Origin: JASHVB01 sp049522565
Lineage (GTDB): Bacteria; Pseudomonadota; Alphaproteobacteria; Acetobacterales; Acetobacteraceae
DNA length: 5,965 nucleotides
NCBI GenBank assembly: GCA_049522565.1
Contig: JBEKNT010000420.1
Location: 1 to 5,965, forward strand
Reading direction: 5' to 3'
The position numbers were made by a program, and so were the translations under genes. Positions 1 through 5,949 of this stretch are shown piece after piece (the stretch's first letter is position 1; each line of letters starts with the position of its first letter). Below the pieces are notes generated by a model, which was not told the origin of the DNA, did no database searches, and saw only the letters and a list, made by a program, of their open reading frames with translations.

Positions 1-571
1 GGCGCCGCTGCGCCTCGGTGAGCGGCTGGCGCACGGTGGCCTTGCCGCCGCGTGCCCGCATCATGTCCCAGAACTTCGCGAAATCATGCGTGGCCGTCAG
101 CGTTTCCAGCCGTGCCTGCAAGGCTGCCGGCAGGTCGTCGAACGCGGCGGCCATGTCGGCGAACAACGTGTCGCCCAGCACGCGGCCGTTGCGCCGCGGC
201 ACCTGCAACGCATGCAGCACGTTGACGAAGGCAATGGTGCGGCTGAATGACATGTCGGTGTGCCAGTCCTGCCCGGCATCGGCGAGACCGATCGGTTTTC
301 CCCCCGCGACGATATTGGACAGGATCATCACTTCGGGGTGGTCCGGCACCTGGAACGCGCCGGAGACATGCACCTCCAGTTCGCCGAAGCGCCGGCTGAA
401 CGCGACCTGCGCCGCCGGATCAAGGCGCTGCGCCGGAAAGCACAGCACGCCGTGCGCCGCCAGCGCAGCGAGAATGAACGCGAAATCCGCGCGCGACAGG
501 GGCGATGCAAGATCGATCCCGCCGACGCGGGCACCGAGACTTTCGCCGGATGGCGTGACGATTGGCGTCAT
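1..571 (-). CDS. TauD/TfdA-family Fe(II)/2-oxoglutarate-dependent dioxygenase, N-terminal 190 residues (runs off the left edge)
   Basis: Reading the minus strand from the ATG at 571 gives 190 uninterrupted codons to the window edge. The protein opens with the family's typical N-terminal pattern (SGESLGARVGGIDLASPLS, residues 8-26), followed by an HGVLCFPAQ strand (40-48) and FSRRFGELEVH (58-68). At 103-108 is WHTDMS, supplying two of the three iron ligands, His104 and Asp106. GDTLFADMAAAFDDLP (133-148) is the usual segment after the HxD motif. The third ligand (distal His) and the 2-oxoglutarate-binding Arg would lie in the missing C-terminal part; complete members are roughly 270-300 residues. 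Such enzymes are cytoplasmic and hydroxylate substrates such as taurine, alkyl sulfates or phenoxy acids using O2 and 2-oxoglutarate. The substrate here cannot be told. The gene diverges from pdxJ with 47 bases between starts. No strong Shine-Dalgarno is visible, but the start fits the family N-terminus. Confidence 0.9.
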   Translation of the reverse strand, partial: MTPIVTPSGESLGARVGGIDLASPLSRADFAFILAALAAHGVLCFPAQRLDPAAQVAFSRRFGELEVHVSGAFQVPDHPEVMILSNIVAGGKPIGLADAGQDWHTDMSFSRTIAFVNVLHALQVPRRNGRVLGDTLFADMAAAFDDLPAALQARLETLTATHDFAKFWDMMRARGGKATVRQPLTEAQRR

Positions 572-581
572 GCCGCCGAGT

Positions 582-611
582 TTGGCGCAGCGCGGTATCC
601 CGCGCTAGACT
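582..611 (+). promoter_or_regulatory. Candidate sigma70-type promoter for pdxJ, possibly giving a leaderless mRNA
   Basis: TTGGCG (582-587) and TAGACT (606-611) resemble -35 and -10 hexamers with an 18-base spacer. The -10-like element ends 7 bases before the pdxJ ATG at 619, so transcription would begin at or next to the start codon. No Shine-Dalgarno sequence lies in the CTCCGCCGC segment before the ATG, which agrees with a leaderless transcript. The whole space between the two divergent starts is only 47 bases. This is a motif-level inference without transcript evidence. Confidence 0.4.
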
Positions 612-618
612 CCGCCGC

Positions 619-1359
619 ATGGCCAGACTGAGCGTGAACCTCAACAAGGTAGCGTTGCTGCGCAACTCGCGCCGCACCGGCGTGCCTGACGTGCTGCACT
701 TCGCCCGTATCGCGCTGGATGCGGGCGCCGCGGGGCTGACCGTGCATCCGCGCCCGGACGAGCGGCACATCCGCCGCTCCGACGTGCCGGCGCTCGCCGC
801 GCTGATGCAGCCGGTGCGGCCGGGCGTGGAATTCAACATCGAGGGCTATCCGGACGCGCGGCTACAGGAGATCCTGGCCGAGGTGAAGCCGGAACAATGC
901 ACGCTGGTGCCGGACGCGCCGGACGCGTTCACCTCGGAAGAGGGCTGGAAACTCGACGCGGCGCAGATGGCGCTGGCGCGGCCGGCGGTGGCGGCGGCCA
1001 AGGCGCTGGGCTGCCGCGCCATTCTGTTCATCGACCCCGATCCGGCGGTGGTGCCGCGCGTGCGCGATGCCGGCGCCGACGGGGTGGAGATTTATACCGG
1101 CGGTTACGCCGCGGCGTTTCGCGGCGGCACGCATGCCGCCCTGCTGGCACGGATCGGCGCAACGGCGCGGCGCGCGGCGGAGCTTGGGCTGGTGGTGAAT
1201 GCCGGCCACGATCTGAACCTGCGCAATATTCCGCCACTCATGCAGGTCGTGCCCTTCCTGGCGGAAGCGTCGATCGGCCACGAACTGACGGCGGACGCGC
1301 TGGAGACGGGCTTTGCCGCCGCGGTGCGTGCCTATGCCGCCGCGCTGCGAACCGCCTGA
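619..1359 (+). CDS. pdxJ: Pyridoxine 5'-phosphate synthase PdxJ
   Basis: This is a 246-residue protein, near the family's usual ~240. PdxJ is a cytoplasmic TIM-barrel enzyme. It condenses 3-amino-2-oxopropyl phosphate (from the PdxA step) with 1-deoxy-D-xylulose 5-phosphate (DXP) to form pyridoxine 5'-phosphate in the DXP-dependent vitamin B6 pathway. Visible motifs are VNLNKVALLRNSR (6-18), TVHPRPDERHIR (41-52), VEFNIEGYP (70-78), LVPDAPDAFTSEEGW (96-110), LFIDPD (136-141), VEIYTGGYA (156-164), VNAGHDL (193-199) and SIGHEL (218-223). By alignment to E. coli PdxJ, catalytic His45, Glu72 and His193 correspond to His43, Glu71 and His197. The E. coli Asp11-His12 pair is Asn9-Lys10 here, a variant I recall from Bacteroidetes and Xanthomonas PdxJ. 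The start at 619 is preferred because the in-frame upstream ATG at 562 would overlap the divergent dioxygenase gene and add a non-homologous extension. It is followed at 36 bases by an aldo/keto reductase on the same strand. The usual recO/acpS neighbours are absent. Confidence 0.96.
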   Translation: MARLSVNLNKVALLRNSRRTGVPDVLHFARIALDAGAAGLTVHPRPDERHIRRSDVPALAALMQPVRPGVEFNIEGYPDARLQEILAEVKPEQCTLVPDAPDAFTSEEGWKLDAAQMALARPAVAAAKALGCRAILFIDPDPAVVPRVRDAGADGVEIYTGGYAAAFRGGTHAALLARIGATARRAAELGLVVNAGHDLNLRNIPPLMQVVPFLAEASIGHELTADALETGFAAAVRAYAAALRTA

Positions 1360-1395
1360 CACGCGCAGCAACGACAACTGGGAGAGAGAGCAATC

Positions 1396-2388
1396 ATGGC
1401 GACGGAAAAACTCGCGCATCGCAAGCTGGGCACCGGCGGATTGTCGGTGTCGGCGGTTGGCCTGGGCTGCATGTCGCTATCCGGCATCTACGGCGCGGCC
1501 GATGACGCGGCGTCGGAGGATTTGATCCGCCATGCCATCGACCTCGGCGTCGATCATCTCGACTCGTCGGACATGTATGGCTGGGGGCACAACGAACAGG
1601 TCGTCGGCCGCGCCATCAAGGGCCGCCGCGATCGCGTCGTGCTGGCCACCAAGTTCGGCCAGACGCAGAACCCCGGCGGACCCAATGGCGTCAACGGCCG
1701 GCCTGAGTACGTGATCCAGGCCTGCGAGGCGAGCCTGAAGCGGTTGGGCGAGGAGGTGATCGATCTGTATTACCAACATCGCGTCGATCCCGGCGTGCCG
1801 ATCGAGGAAACCGTCGGCGCGATGGCGACGCTGGTGCAGCAGGGCAAGGTGAAGCATATCGGCCTGTCGGAAGCCAAGCCGGAGACGATCCGCCGCGCCC
1901 ACAAGGTGTTTCCGGTTACCGCGGTGCAGACGGAATTTTCCCTCCTGTACCGGACAGAAGCCGAGGAAACCCGGGAAACCACGCGCGGGCTGGGCATCAG
2001 CTTCGTCGCCTACGCCCCGCTGGGACGCGGCTTCCTGACCGGCGCGATCCAGACTTTTGCCGATGTCGATGGCCGCCGTGCCGCGCATCCGCGTTTCCAG
2101 AAGGAAAACTTCGATCGCAACCGCGCGCTGGTGGCAAAGATCGAGGCGATCGCGGCGGAAAAGCAGTGCACGCCGTCGCAGCTCGCGCTGGCCTGGGTGC
2201 TGGCACAAGGCGACGACGTCGTGGCGATCGCCGGCACGCGCTACAAGGCACGGCTGGAGGAAAACCTCGGCGCGTTGCGGGTGACGCTGACGCCGGCGGA
2301 TGTGGCGCGGATTTCCGCCGCGGTGCCGGTCGGTGCGGCGGCCGGCACGCGTTACCCCGCGGGCGGCATGGCGGCGGTGTACGTTTAG
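1396..2388 (+). CDS. Aldo/keto reductase, AKR13-like (YakC-type), probable operon partner of pdxJ
   Basis: This 330-residue protein has the full length of a single-domain NAD(P)H-dependent aldo/keto reductase. The N-terminus carries HRKLGTGGLSVSAVGLGCM (8-26). The catalytic tetrad is complete: Asp56 and Tyr61 in LDSSDMYGWGHNE (55-67), Lys86 in LATKFGQ (84-90) and His128 in YYQHRVDP (125-132). GLSEA (156-160) and YAPLGRGFLTG (206-216) are conserved barrel segments, and GTRYKARLEENLGALRV near the C-terminus is the cofactor phosphate-binding helix region. The usual Pro before GT is Ala. The protein is soluble, with no signal peptide. A purine-rich GGAGAGAGAG (1381-1390) sits 5 bases before the ATG and fixes the start. 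The gene follows pdxJ by 36 bases without a visible terminator, so co-transcription is likely. The substrate is unknown; most members reduce aldehydes or ketones. A role in B6 metabolism such as pyridoxal reduction is only suggested by the neighbour. Confidence 0.93.
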   Translation: MATEKLAHRKLGTGGLSVSAVGLGCMSLSGIYGAADDAASEDLIRHAIDLGVDHLDSSDMYGWGHNEQVVGRAIKGRRDRVVLATKFGQTQNPGGPNGVNGRPEYVIQACEASLKRLGEEVIDLYYQHRVDPGVPIEETVGAMATLVQQGKVKHIGLSEAKPETIRRAHKVFPVTAVQTEFSLLYRTEAEETRETTRGLGISFVAYAPLGRGFLTGAIQTFADVDGRRAAHPRFQKENFDRNRALVAKIEAIAAEKQCTPSQLALAWVLAQGDDVVAIAGTRYKARLEENLGALRVTLTPADVARISAAVPVGAAAGTRYPAGGMAAVYV

Positions 2389-2464
2389 CCGAACCTCTCT
2401 CGCTGCGCTTGGTTGCGCCGCGACGCGGATCGACGCGAGGTGCGAGAGCGCCGAGGGTGAGAAC

Positions 2465-2525
2465 GGCACGCCGCGCAGGGTGCGTCACGCCTCGTCTTCG
2501 CCCGGCACGCCAGGTGCGTCACGCC
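2465..2525. repeat. Imperfect direct repeat spanning the 3' end of the hybrid-kinase gene
   Basis: GGCACGCC occurs at 2465-2472 and 2504-2511. Each copy is followed by GGTGCGTCACGCC, at 2479-2491 and 2513-2525, with 6 or 1 bases between the two elements. The 13-base part repeats exactly at a 34-base interval. On the minus strand one copy encodes residues of the hybrid kinase C-terminus, around RRDAPGVP. The other, read in a different frame, supplies the TGA stop at 2487-2485. This looks like a small tandem duplication that set the current C-terminus. Confidence 0.55.
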
Positions 2526-4107
2526 GGACCACGTCGCGGTCCAAGCCCGCCAGCCGCAGAGGGTTGTCGAGCACCTGGCGGAGCTTGCGTGCGAGGTCGG
2601 CTCTTCGGAATGGCTTGGTCAGGAGATGAACACCCTCATCGAGGGCACCATTATGAACGACGGCGTTCCTGGTGTAGCCGGACATGAACAGCACATGCAA
2701 ACCGGGCCGGCGTGCTTGCGCTGCACGGGCGACATCGAGACCGCTCATTCCATTGGGCAGCATAACGTCGGCAAGCAGCAAATCGACGTGCCCGGTCTGA
2801 TCCAGCAATTGACGGGCCGCCTCCCCATCCTCCGCCTCGATCGCCACATAGCCGAGCGAGGCGACAAGGCTGACCACGAACTTTCGCATGGCCGCGTCGT
2901 CTTCGACGATCAGGATCACCTCGCCGCCGCGGGCCAGCGGAACGGTGTCCGGAGCGGCTGGGCGCACCTGGTCCTTGCTCCCGATATCCACTCCCGGGAA
3001 ATATAGTTTGACCGTGGTACCGCGGCCTGCCTCGCTGTTGATCTCCAGATGGCCGTTGGATTGCCTGACGAACCCGTAAACCATGCTGAGCCCGAGCCCG
3101 GTGCCCTTGCCGACCGGTTTGGTGGTAAAGAAGGGTTCGAGAGCCTTCTCGGTCACCTCTTTGGGCATTCCCGTCCCGGTGTCGGTCACCGCGATCAGCA
3201 CATACTCGCCCGCAGTCATGTCCGCGTGCTGATCCGCGTAGCTCTGGTCGAGTACGACGTTGTCCGTCTCGATGGTCAGCACGCCGCCGCCCGGCATGGC
3301 GTCCCGGGCGTTCACCGCCAGGTTGAGCAATGCCGTGTCGAACTGGTTCGGATCGACGCGTACCCGCCATAGGTTGCCGGGGATGCGCGTCCGTATCTGG
3401 ATGGTTTCCCCGATCGTGCGCCGCATCAACTCTGTCAGGTTCGATACCAGCCTTGCGATGCTCACCACTTTTGGGATCAGCGGTTGCCGTCGGGAATACG
3501 CGAGCAGTTGTTGGGTCAGGCTGGCACTCCGCAGAGCAGCGTCGAGGGTGTCCTGAACCATTTCCCGCATGTCGTCATCGATTTGCGCGCGATCCGCGAT
3601 GAACTCCAGATTGCCGATGATCACCCCGAGCAGATTGTTGAAATCATGCGCTACACCGCCGGCCAGCATGCCGATGGCTTCCATTTTCTGTGCCTGGCGC
3701 AACGCCGCCTCGCTCTTGCGCAACGCCCTCTCGCTGCTGCACCGTTCCAGGGTCATCTGGATGGTTGCGTGCAGCTCCCGCTCCGAGAACGGCTTGATCA
3801 GGTAGCCGTACGGCCTGGTCGCGCGGGCACGCTCCAGTGTCGCCTCCTCCGAATAGGCGGTGAGATAGATCACCGGAATATGGTAGTCGGCGGGTATCCG
3901 CGCCACGGTTTCGATTCCGTCGATCCCGCCCTCGATATGAATATCCATGAGGATCAGGTCAGGACGCGAGGCTTCAATCTCCAGCAAGGCCTGCTCTCCC
4001 GAAACAGCGACCCCCGGCACGCCATATCCAAGCTTCATCAATTGCTGCTGCAAATGAAGGGCGACAATTCTCTCGTCCTCCACGACCATGACCCGGGCGG
4101 GCATCAT
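2485..4107 (-). CDS. Hybrid histidine kinase, receiver-HisKA-HATPase-receiver, no output domain
   Basis: This is a 540-residue soluble protein with four domains and no membrane segment. Receiver 1 (about 5-120) has acidic residues Glu10/Asp11, phospho-acceptor Asp55 (LILMDIHIEGG), Thr83 and Lys105 (LIKPFS). A linker helix leads to HisKA (about 138-206), whose H-box is GGVAHDFNNLL (150-160) with His154. The HATPase (about 250-372) shows the N-box LLNLAVNARDAMPGGG (260-275), G1 DTGTGMP (309-315), F-box EPFFTTK (324-330) and G2 GKGTGLGLSMVYG (333-345). Receiver 2 (about 397-513) has Glu402-Asp403-Asp404, Asp447 (LLADVMLPNGMSG), Ser476 and Lys498 (LTKPF). All residues needed for autophosphorylation and both phosphotransfers appear intact. 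Its start overlaps the stop of the upstream PAS kinase as ATGA (4107-4104), implying translational coupling. A second ATG at 4104 would shorten it by one residue, and no strong ribosome site precedes either. Receiver 1 probably takes phosphate from the neighbouring kinase; this is inferred from pairing. The final effector, perhaps an HPt protein elsewhere, is not in the window. Confidence 0.95.
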   Translation of the reverse strand: MMPARVMVVEDERIVALHLQQQLMKLGYGVPGVAVSGEQALLEIEASRPDLILMDIHIEGGIDGIETVARIPADYHIPVIYLTAYSEEATLERARATRPYGYLIKPFSERELHATIQMTLERCSSERALRKSEAALRQAQKMEAIGMLAGGVAHDFNNLLGVIIGNLEFIADRAQIDDDMREMVQDTLDAALRSASLTQQLLAYSRRQPLIPKVVSIARLVSNLTELMRRTIGETIQIRTRIPGNLWRVRVDPNQFDTALLNLAVNARDAMPGGGVLTIETDNVVLDQSYADQHADMTAGEYVLIAVTDTGTGMPKEVTEKALEPFFTTKPVGKGTGLGLSMVYGFVRQSNGHLEINSEAGRGTTVKLYFPGVDIGSKDQVRPAAPDTVPLARGGEVILIVEDDAAMRKFVVSLVASLGYVAIEAEDGEAARQLLDQTGHVDLLLADVMLPNGMSGLDVARAAQARRPGLHVLFMSGYTRNAVVHNGALDEGVHLLTKPFRRADLARKLRQVLDNPLRLAGLDRDVVRRDAPGVPGEDEA

Positions 4108-5552
4108 CGCGCGGCACCGTTCGGCTTCGCCACGGGAAACCGCAGCGTGAACTGCGTCGGGTTCGAACGCTGCATCTCGACGCGGCCACCGAGCTGCTCG
4201 GCGAGCAGCGTCACAAGCTGCAAGCCGAGCGTGCTGGTGCGGATCATGTCGACATGGTCGGGTACGCCGTTGCCGTTGTCACTCACCAAAAGCCTCACTT
4301 GCGAGCTGCCTTCGTACGCCAAGGTGACCTGGATTTCGCCGCGATCGCGATTTTGGAATGCGTGCTTCAGGGCGTTCGATATCAGCTCGTTGACCACCAG
4401 CCCGCAAGGGATCGCGGCGTCGATCGGCAGCAGGACCTGCTCGGCGTCGATGGTGAGCAAAATACTGTTCGGATCGACGCCATAGGATGCAACCAGCGTC
4501 GGCACCAAGGTTTCCAGGAAGCGTCCGAAATTCACCTCGGCGAAGTCCTTCGACTGGTACAACGTCTGATGGATCAGGGCCATCGAGCGAATGCGATTCT
4601 GGCTGTCTCGCAGCATGTCCAGAACAATCTGGTCGGAAATGCGCGCCGATTGCAGGTCAAGCAGGCTATAGACGATCTGCAAATTGTTCTTGACCCGATG
4701 ATGGATCTCGCCGAGCAGCACATCCTTTTCGCGGAGTGCCGCGTGGATGCGTTCTTCCTTCTGCTTACGGTCCGAGATATCGACGATGGCCGACAGAACC
4801 ATGGCCCCATCCTCGGTTTCGATCGGGTTCAGGCCGATCTCCACCGGGAATTCGCTGCCATCCTTGCGCAAGGCATAGAGATCGCGCCCGGCTCCCATCG
4901 GACGAACGTGCGGATCCGCCAGGAAGGAATCCCGCAGCCGCGGGTGATGGTCGCGGAATCGGCCTGGCACCAGCATCTCGACCGGCTGTCCCAGCAATTC
5001 GGATCGGGAATAGCCGAAGACCCGTTCGGCCTGGGTATTGACCATCTCGATCCGCCCCGCTTCATTGATCATCACCATGGCGTTCGGCGCCGCCTCGACC
5101 ACACGCCGGAAGCGTTCCTCCAATCGCTTGCGCGCGGAAATATCGACGATGGCGGACAGCACCATCGACCCGTTTTCGGTGTCGATCGGGTTCAGGCCAA
5201 TCTCCACCGGGAATTCGCTGCCATCCTTGCGCAAGGCAAAAAGTTCGCGCCCGGCCCCCATCGGGCGCGCCCGCGGGTCCGCCAAGAACGAGTCCCGCAA
5301 GCCCGGATGGTGGCCGCGAAAGCGGTCGGGCACGAGCATCTCGACCGGCTGGCCGAGCATGTCGGCCCGTGGGTAGCCGAAGACCCGTTCCGCCTGAGCA
5401 TTGACCATTTCAATCCGCCCGGTCGCGTTGATCATCACCATGGCGTTCGGGGCAGCTTCAACCACCTGGCGAAACAGCTCTTCGCTTTTCCGCAGCGCCT
5501 GCCCGTACTGGTGACGCCGTGCCTCGATCGCCTCAAGGCTCTCAGCGGTCAT
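4104..5552 (-). CDS. Soluble sensor histidine kinase, PAS-PAS-HisKA_2-HATPase
   Basis: This is a 482-residue cytoplasmic kinase without membrane or HAMP segments. A short charged helix (1-26) leads into PAS1 (about 27-143) and PAS2 (about 148-264), which are near copies of each other. A HisKA_2 dimerisation region (about 270-353) follows, with LLGEIHHRVKNNLQ (279-292). His285, directly before Arg, is the probable phospho-acceptor by analogy with HWE/HisKA_2 kinases. The HATPase has the N-box VVNELISNALKHAF (386-399; Asn388, Asn393), G1 SDNGNGVP (424-431) and a G2-like TSTLGLQLV (439-447). The start at 5552 is chosen because a strong Shine-Dalgarno lies 8 bases upstream and the first PAS follows at the expected distance. 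In-frame ATGs at 5582 and 5678 would add 10 or 42 residues without domain character. It is probably the sensor that passes phosphate to the receiver-bearing hybrid kinase encoded next (4-base overlap). The ligand is unknown; no LOV cysteine motif is seen. HisKA_2 kinases often serve PhyR-type regulators in alphaproteobacteria, but none is adjacent. Confidence 0.94.
   Translation of the reverse strand: MTAESLEAIEARRHQYGQALRKSEELFRQVVEAAPNAMVMINATGRIEMVNAQAERVFGYPRADMLGQPVEMLVPDRFRGHHPGLRDSFLADPRARPMGAGRELFALRKDGSEFPVEIGLNPIDTENGSMVLSAIVDISARKRLEERFRRVVEAAPNAMVMINEAGRIEMVNTQAERVFGYSRSELLGQPVEMLVPGRFRDHHPRLRDSFLADPHVRPMGAGRDLYALRKDGSEFPVEIGLNPIETEDGAMVLSAIVDISDRKQKEERIHAALREKDVLLGEIHHRVKNNLQIVYSLLDLQSARISDQIVLDMLRDSQNRIRSMALIHQTLYQSKDFAEVNFGRFLETLVPTLVASYGVDPNSILLTIDAEQVLLPIDAAIPCGLVVNELISNALKHAFQNRDRGEIQVTLAYEGSSQVRLLVSDNGNGVPDHVDMIRTSTLGLQLVTLLAEQLGGRVEMQRSNPTQFTLRFPVAKPNGAAR
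4761..5474 (-). repeat. Intragenic tandem duplication encoding two near-identical PAS domains
   Basis: Codons for residues 27-143 (5474-5124) recur as codons for residues 148-264 (5111-4761), with an exact 363-base period. By hand alignment I count 97 of 117 identical residues, about 83%, with no gap. At the DNA level two 60-base stretches (5041-5100 against 5404-5463, and 4861-4920 against 5224-5283) differ at 10 or 11 positions each. The intervening linker (residues 144-147) is short and charged. Confidence 0.93.
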
Positions 5553-5560
5553 ATCCAACG

Positions 5561-5570
5561 ACCTCCCTCC
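5561..5570 (-). promoter_or_regulatory. Ribosome binding site that decides the PAS-kinase start
   Basis: On the minus strand this reads GGAGGGAGGT, a near-perfect Shine-Dalgarno with its GGAGGT end 8 bases before the ATG at 5552. It favours this start over the in-frame ATGs at 5582 and 5678. Bases 5560-5565 (GAGGTC in the mRNA) are complementary to GACCTC in the mRNA at 5618-5623, so the site could be masked by leader folding. Confidence 0.75.
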
Positions 5571-5592
5571 GCCTGCCGACATCAGCCAAGCC

Positions 5593-5607
5593 GCGGTTGA
5601 AAACCGC
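5593..5607 (-). repeat. Short hairpin in the kinase leader
   Basis: GCGGTT (5593-5598) and AACCGC (5602-5607) form a perfect 6-bp stem with a 3-base loop, 41-55 bases before the kinase ATG. It sits between the Shine-Dalgarno and its potential complementary segment at 5618-5623. No T-run follows on either strand, so it does not look like an intrinsic terminator. Confidence 0.5.
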
Positions 5608-5631
5608 TGGTACCATCGAGGTCCCAGAGAC

Positions 5632-5650
5632 GGACGGGGCAGATCCGTCC
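5632..5650. repeat. Inverted repeat, 6-bp arms
   Basis: GGACGG (5632-5637) and CCGTCC (5645-5650) are perfect inverted copies around a 7-base centre. This is the middle of three successive dyads upstream of the PAS kinase. It could be a leader hairpin or an operator half-site pair; no function can be assigned from sequence. Confidence 0.45.
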
Positions 5651-5672
5651 ATCGCACAGGAGCCGCGCCGCA

Positions 5673-5701
5673 CCGCAAAGCGGGTTCGAGGCGCTTTGCG
5701 G
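5673..5701. repeat. Perfect inverted repeat, 10-bp arms, upstream of the kinase operon
   Basis: CCGCAAAGCG (5673-5682) and CGCTTTGCGG (5692-5701) are exact inverted copies around a 9-base centre, GGTTCGAGG. It lies about 120 bases before the kinase ATG. Neither strand has a T-rich tail after the dyad, which argues against an intrinsic terminator. An operator for a dimeric regulator or a structured RNA leader are both possible. Confidence 0.65.
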
Positions 5702-5949
5702 CGTAATCATTCCGACTGGTTTCGTGCTGCCGCTCCGGCCGCCCTATTGGCGAGAGTCCGCTATCCGACGAGGTCAGTACCTTGGAAGCACCGCCAAGCC
5801 GTCACGATGCCGACCCTAAGGGATACTATCTGCGGTTGTAAATCCCACCACTGGGCAATAATTCGGGTTCCTCGGACGTGAACCTTGCACTGGGGTTGCC
5901 GTCGACCGCATGCCATCGCGCGCCTGCGAAGGATTCGGCCGAAACGGGA

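Noticed and set aside
18..608. Long plus-strand open frame (196 codons) at the left edge
   Set aside because: It is the antisense shadow of the minus-strand dioxygenase, which shows clear WHTDMS and family motifs; the plus-strand translation is low-complexity and lacks any domain character.
1477..2469. Minus-strand open frame of 330 codons
   Set aside because: It is antisense to the aldo/keto reductase, whose tetrad and length are intact; its translation has no recognisable motif.
2389..2484. Bidirectional terminator between the convergent reductase and hybrid-kinase genes
   Set aside because: CTCTCGC (2397-2403) and GCGAGAG (2442-2448) are complementary, but the loop is 38 bases and no T-run follows on either strand. 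Not strong enough to call.
3484..5600. Plus-strand open frames 3484-4485 (333 codons) and 4254-5600 (448 codons)
   Set aside because: Both lie opposite the two kinase genes, whose domains and catalytic motifs are complete. The long antisense frames are explained by high GC and, for the second, by the duplicated PAS sequence.
5673..5701. tRNA T-arm, suggested by GGTTCGAGG inside the dyad
   Set aside because: Placing TTCGA as the T-loop breaks the stem at the second base pair, and no acceptor, D or anticodon arm is found around it.
5821..5880. EcfG-type promoter (GGAAC...CGTT) on the minus strand upstream of the kinase
   Set aside because: GGAAC is present on the minus strand near 5867-5871, but the sequence 16-17 bases downstream is TGGT/GGTG, not CGTT.
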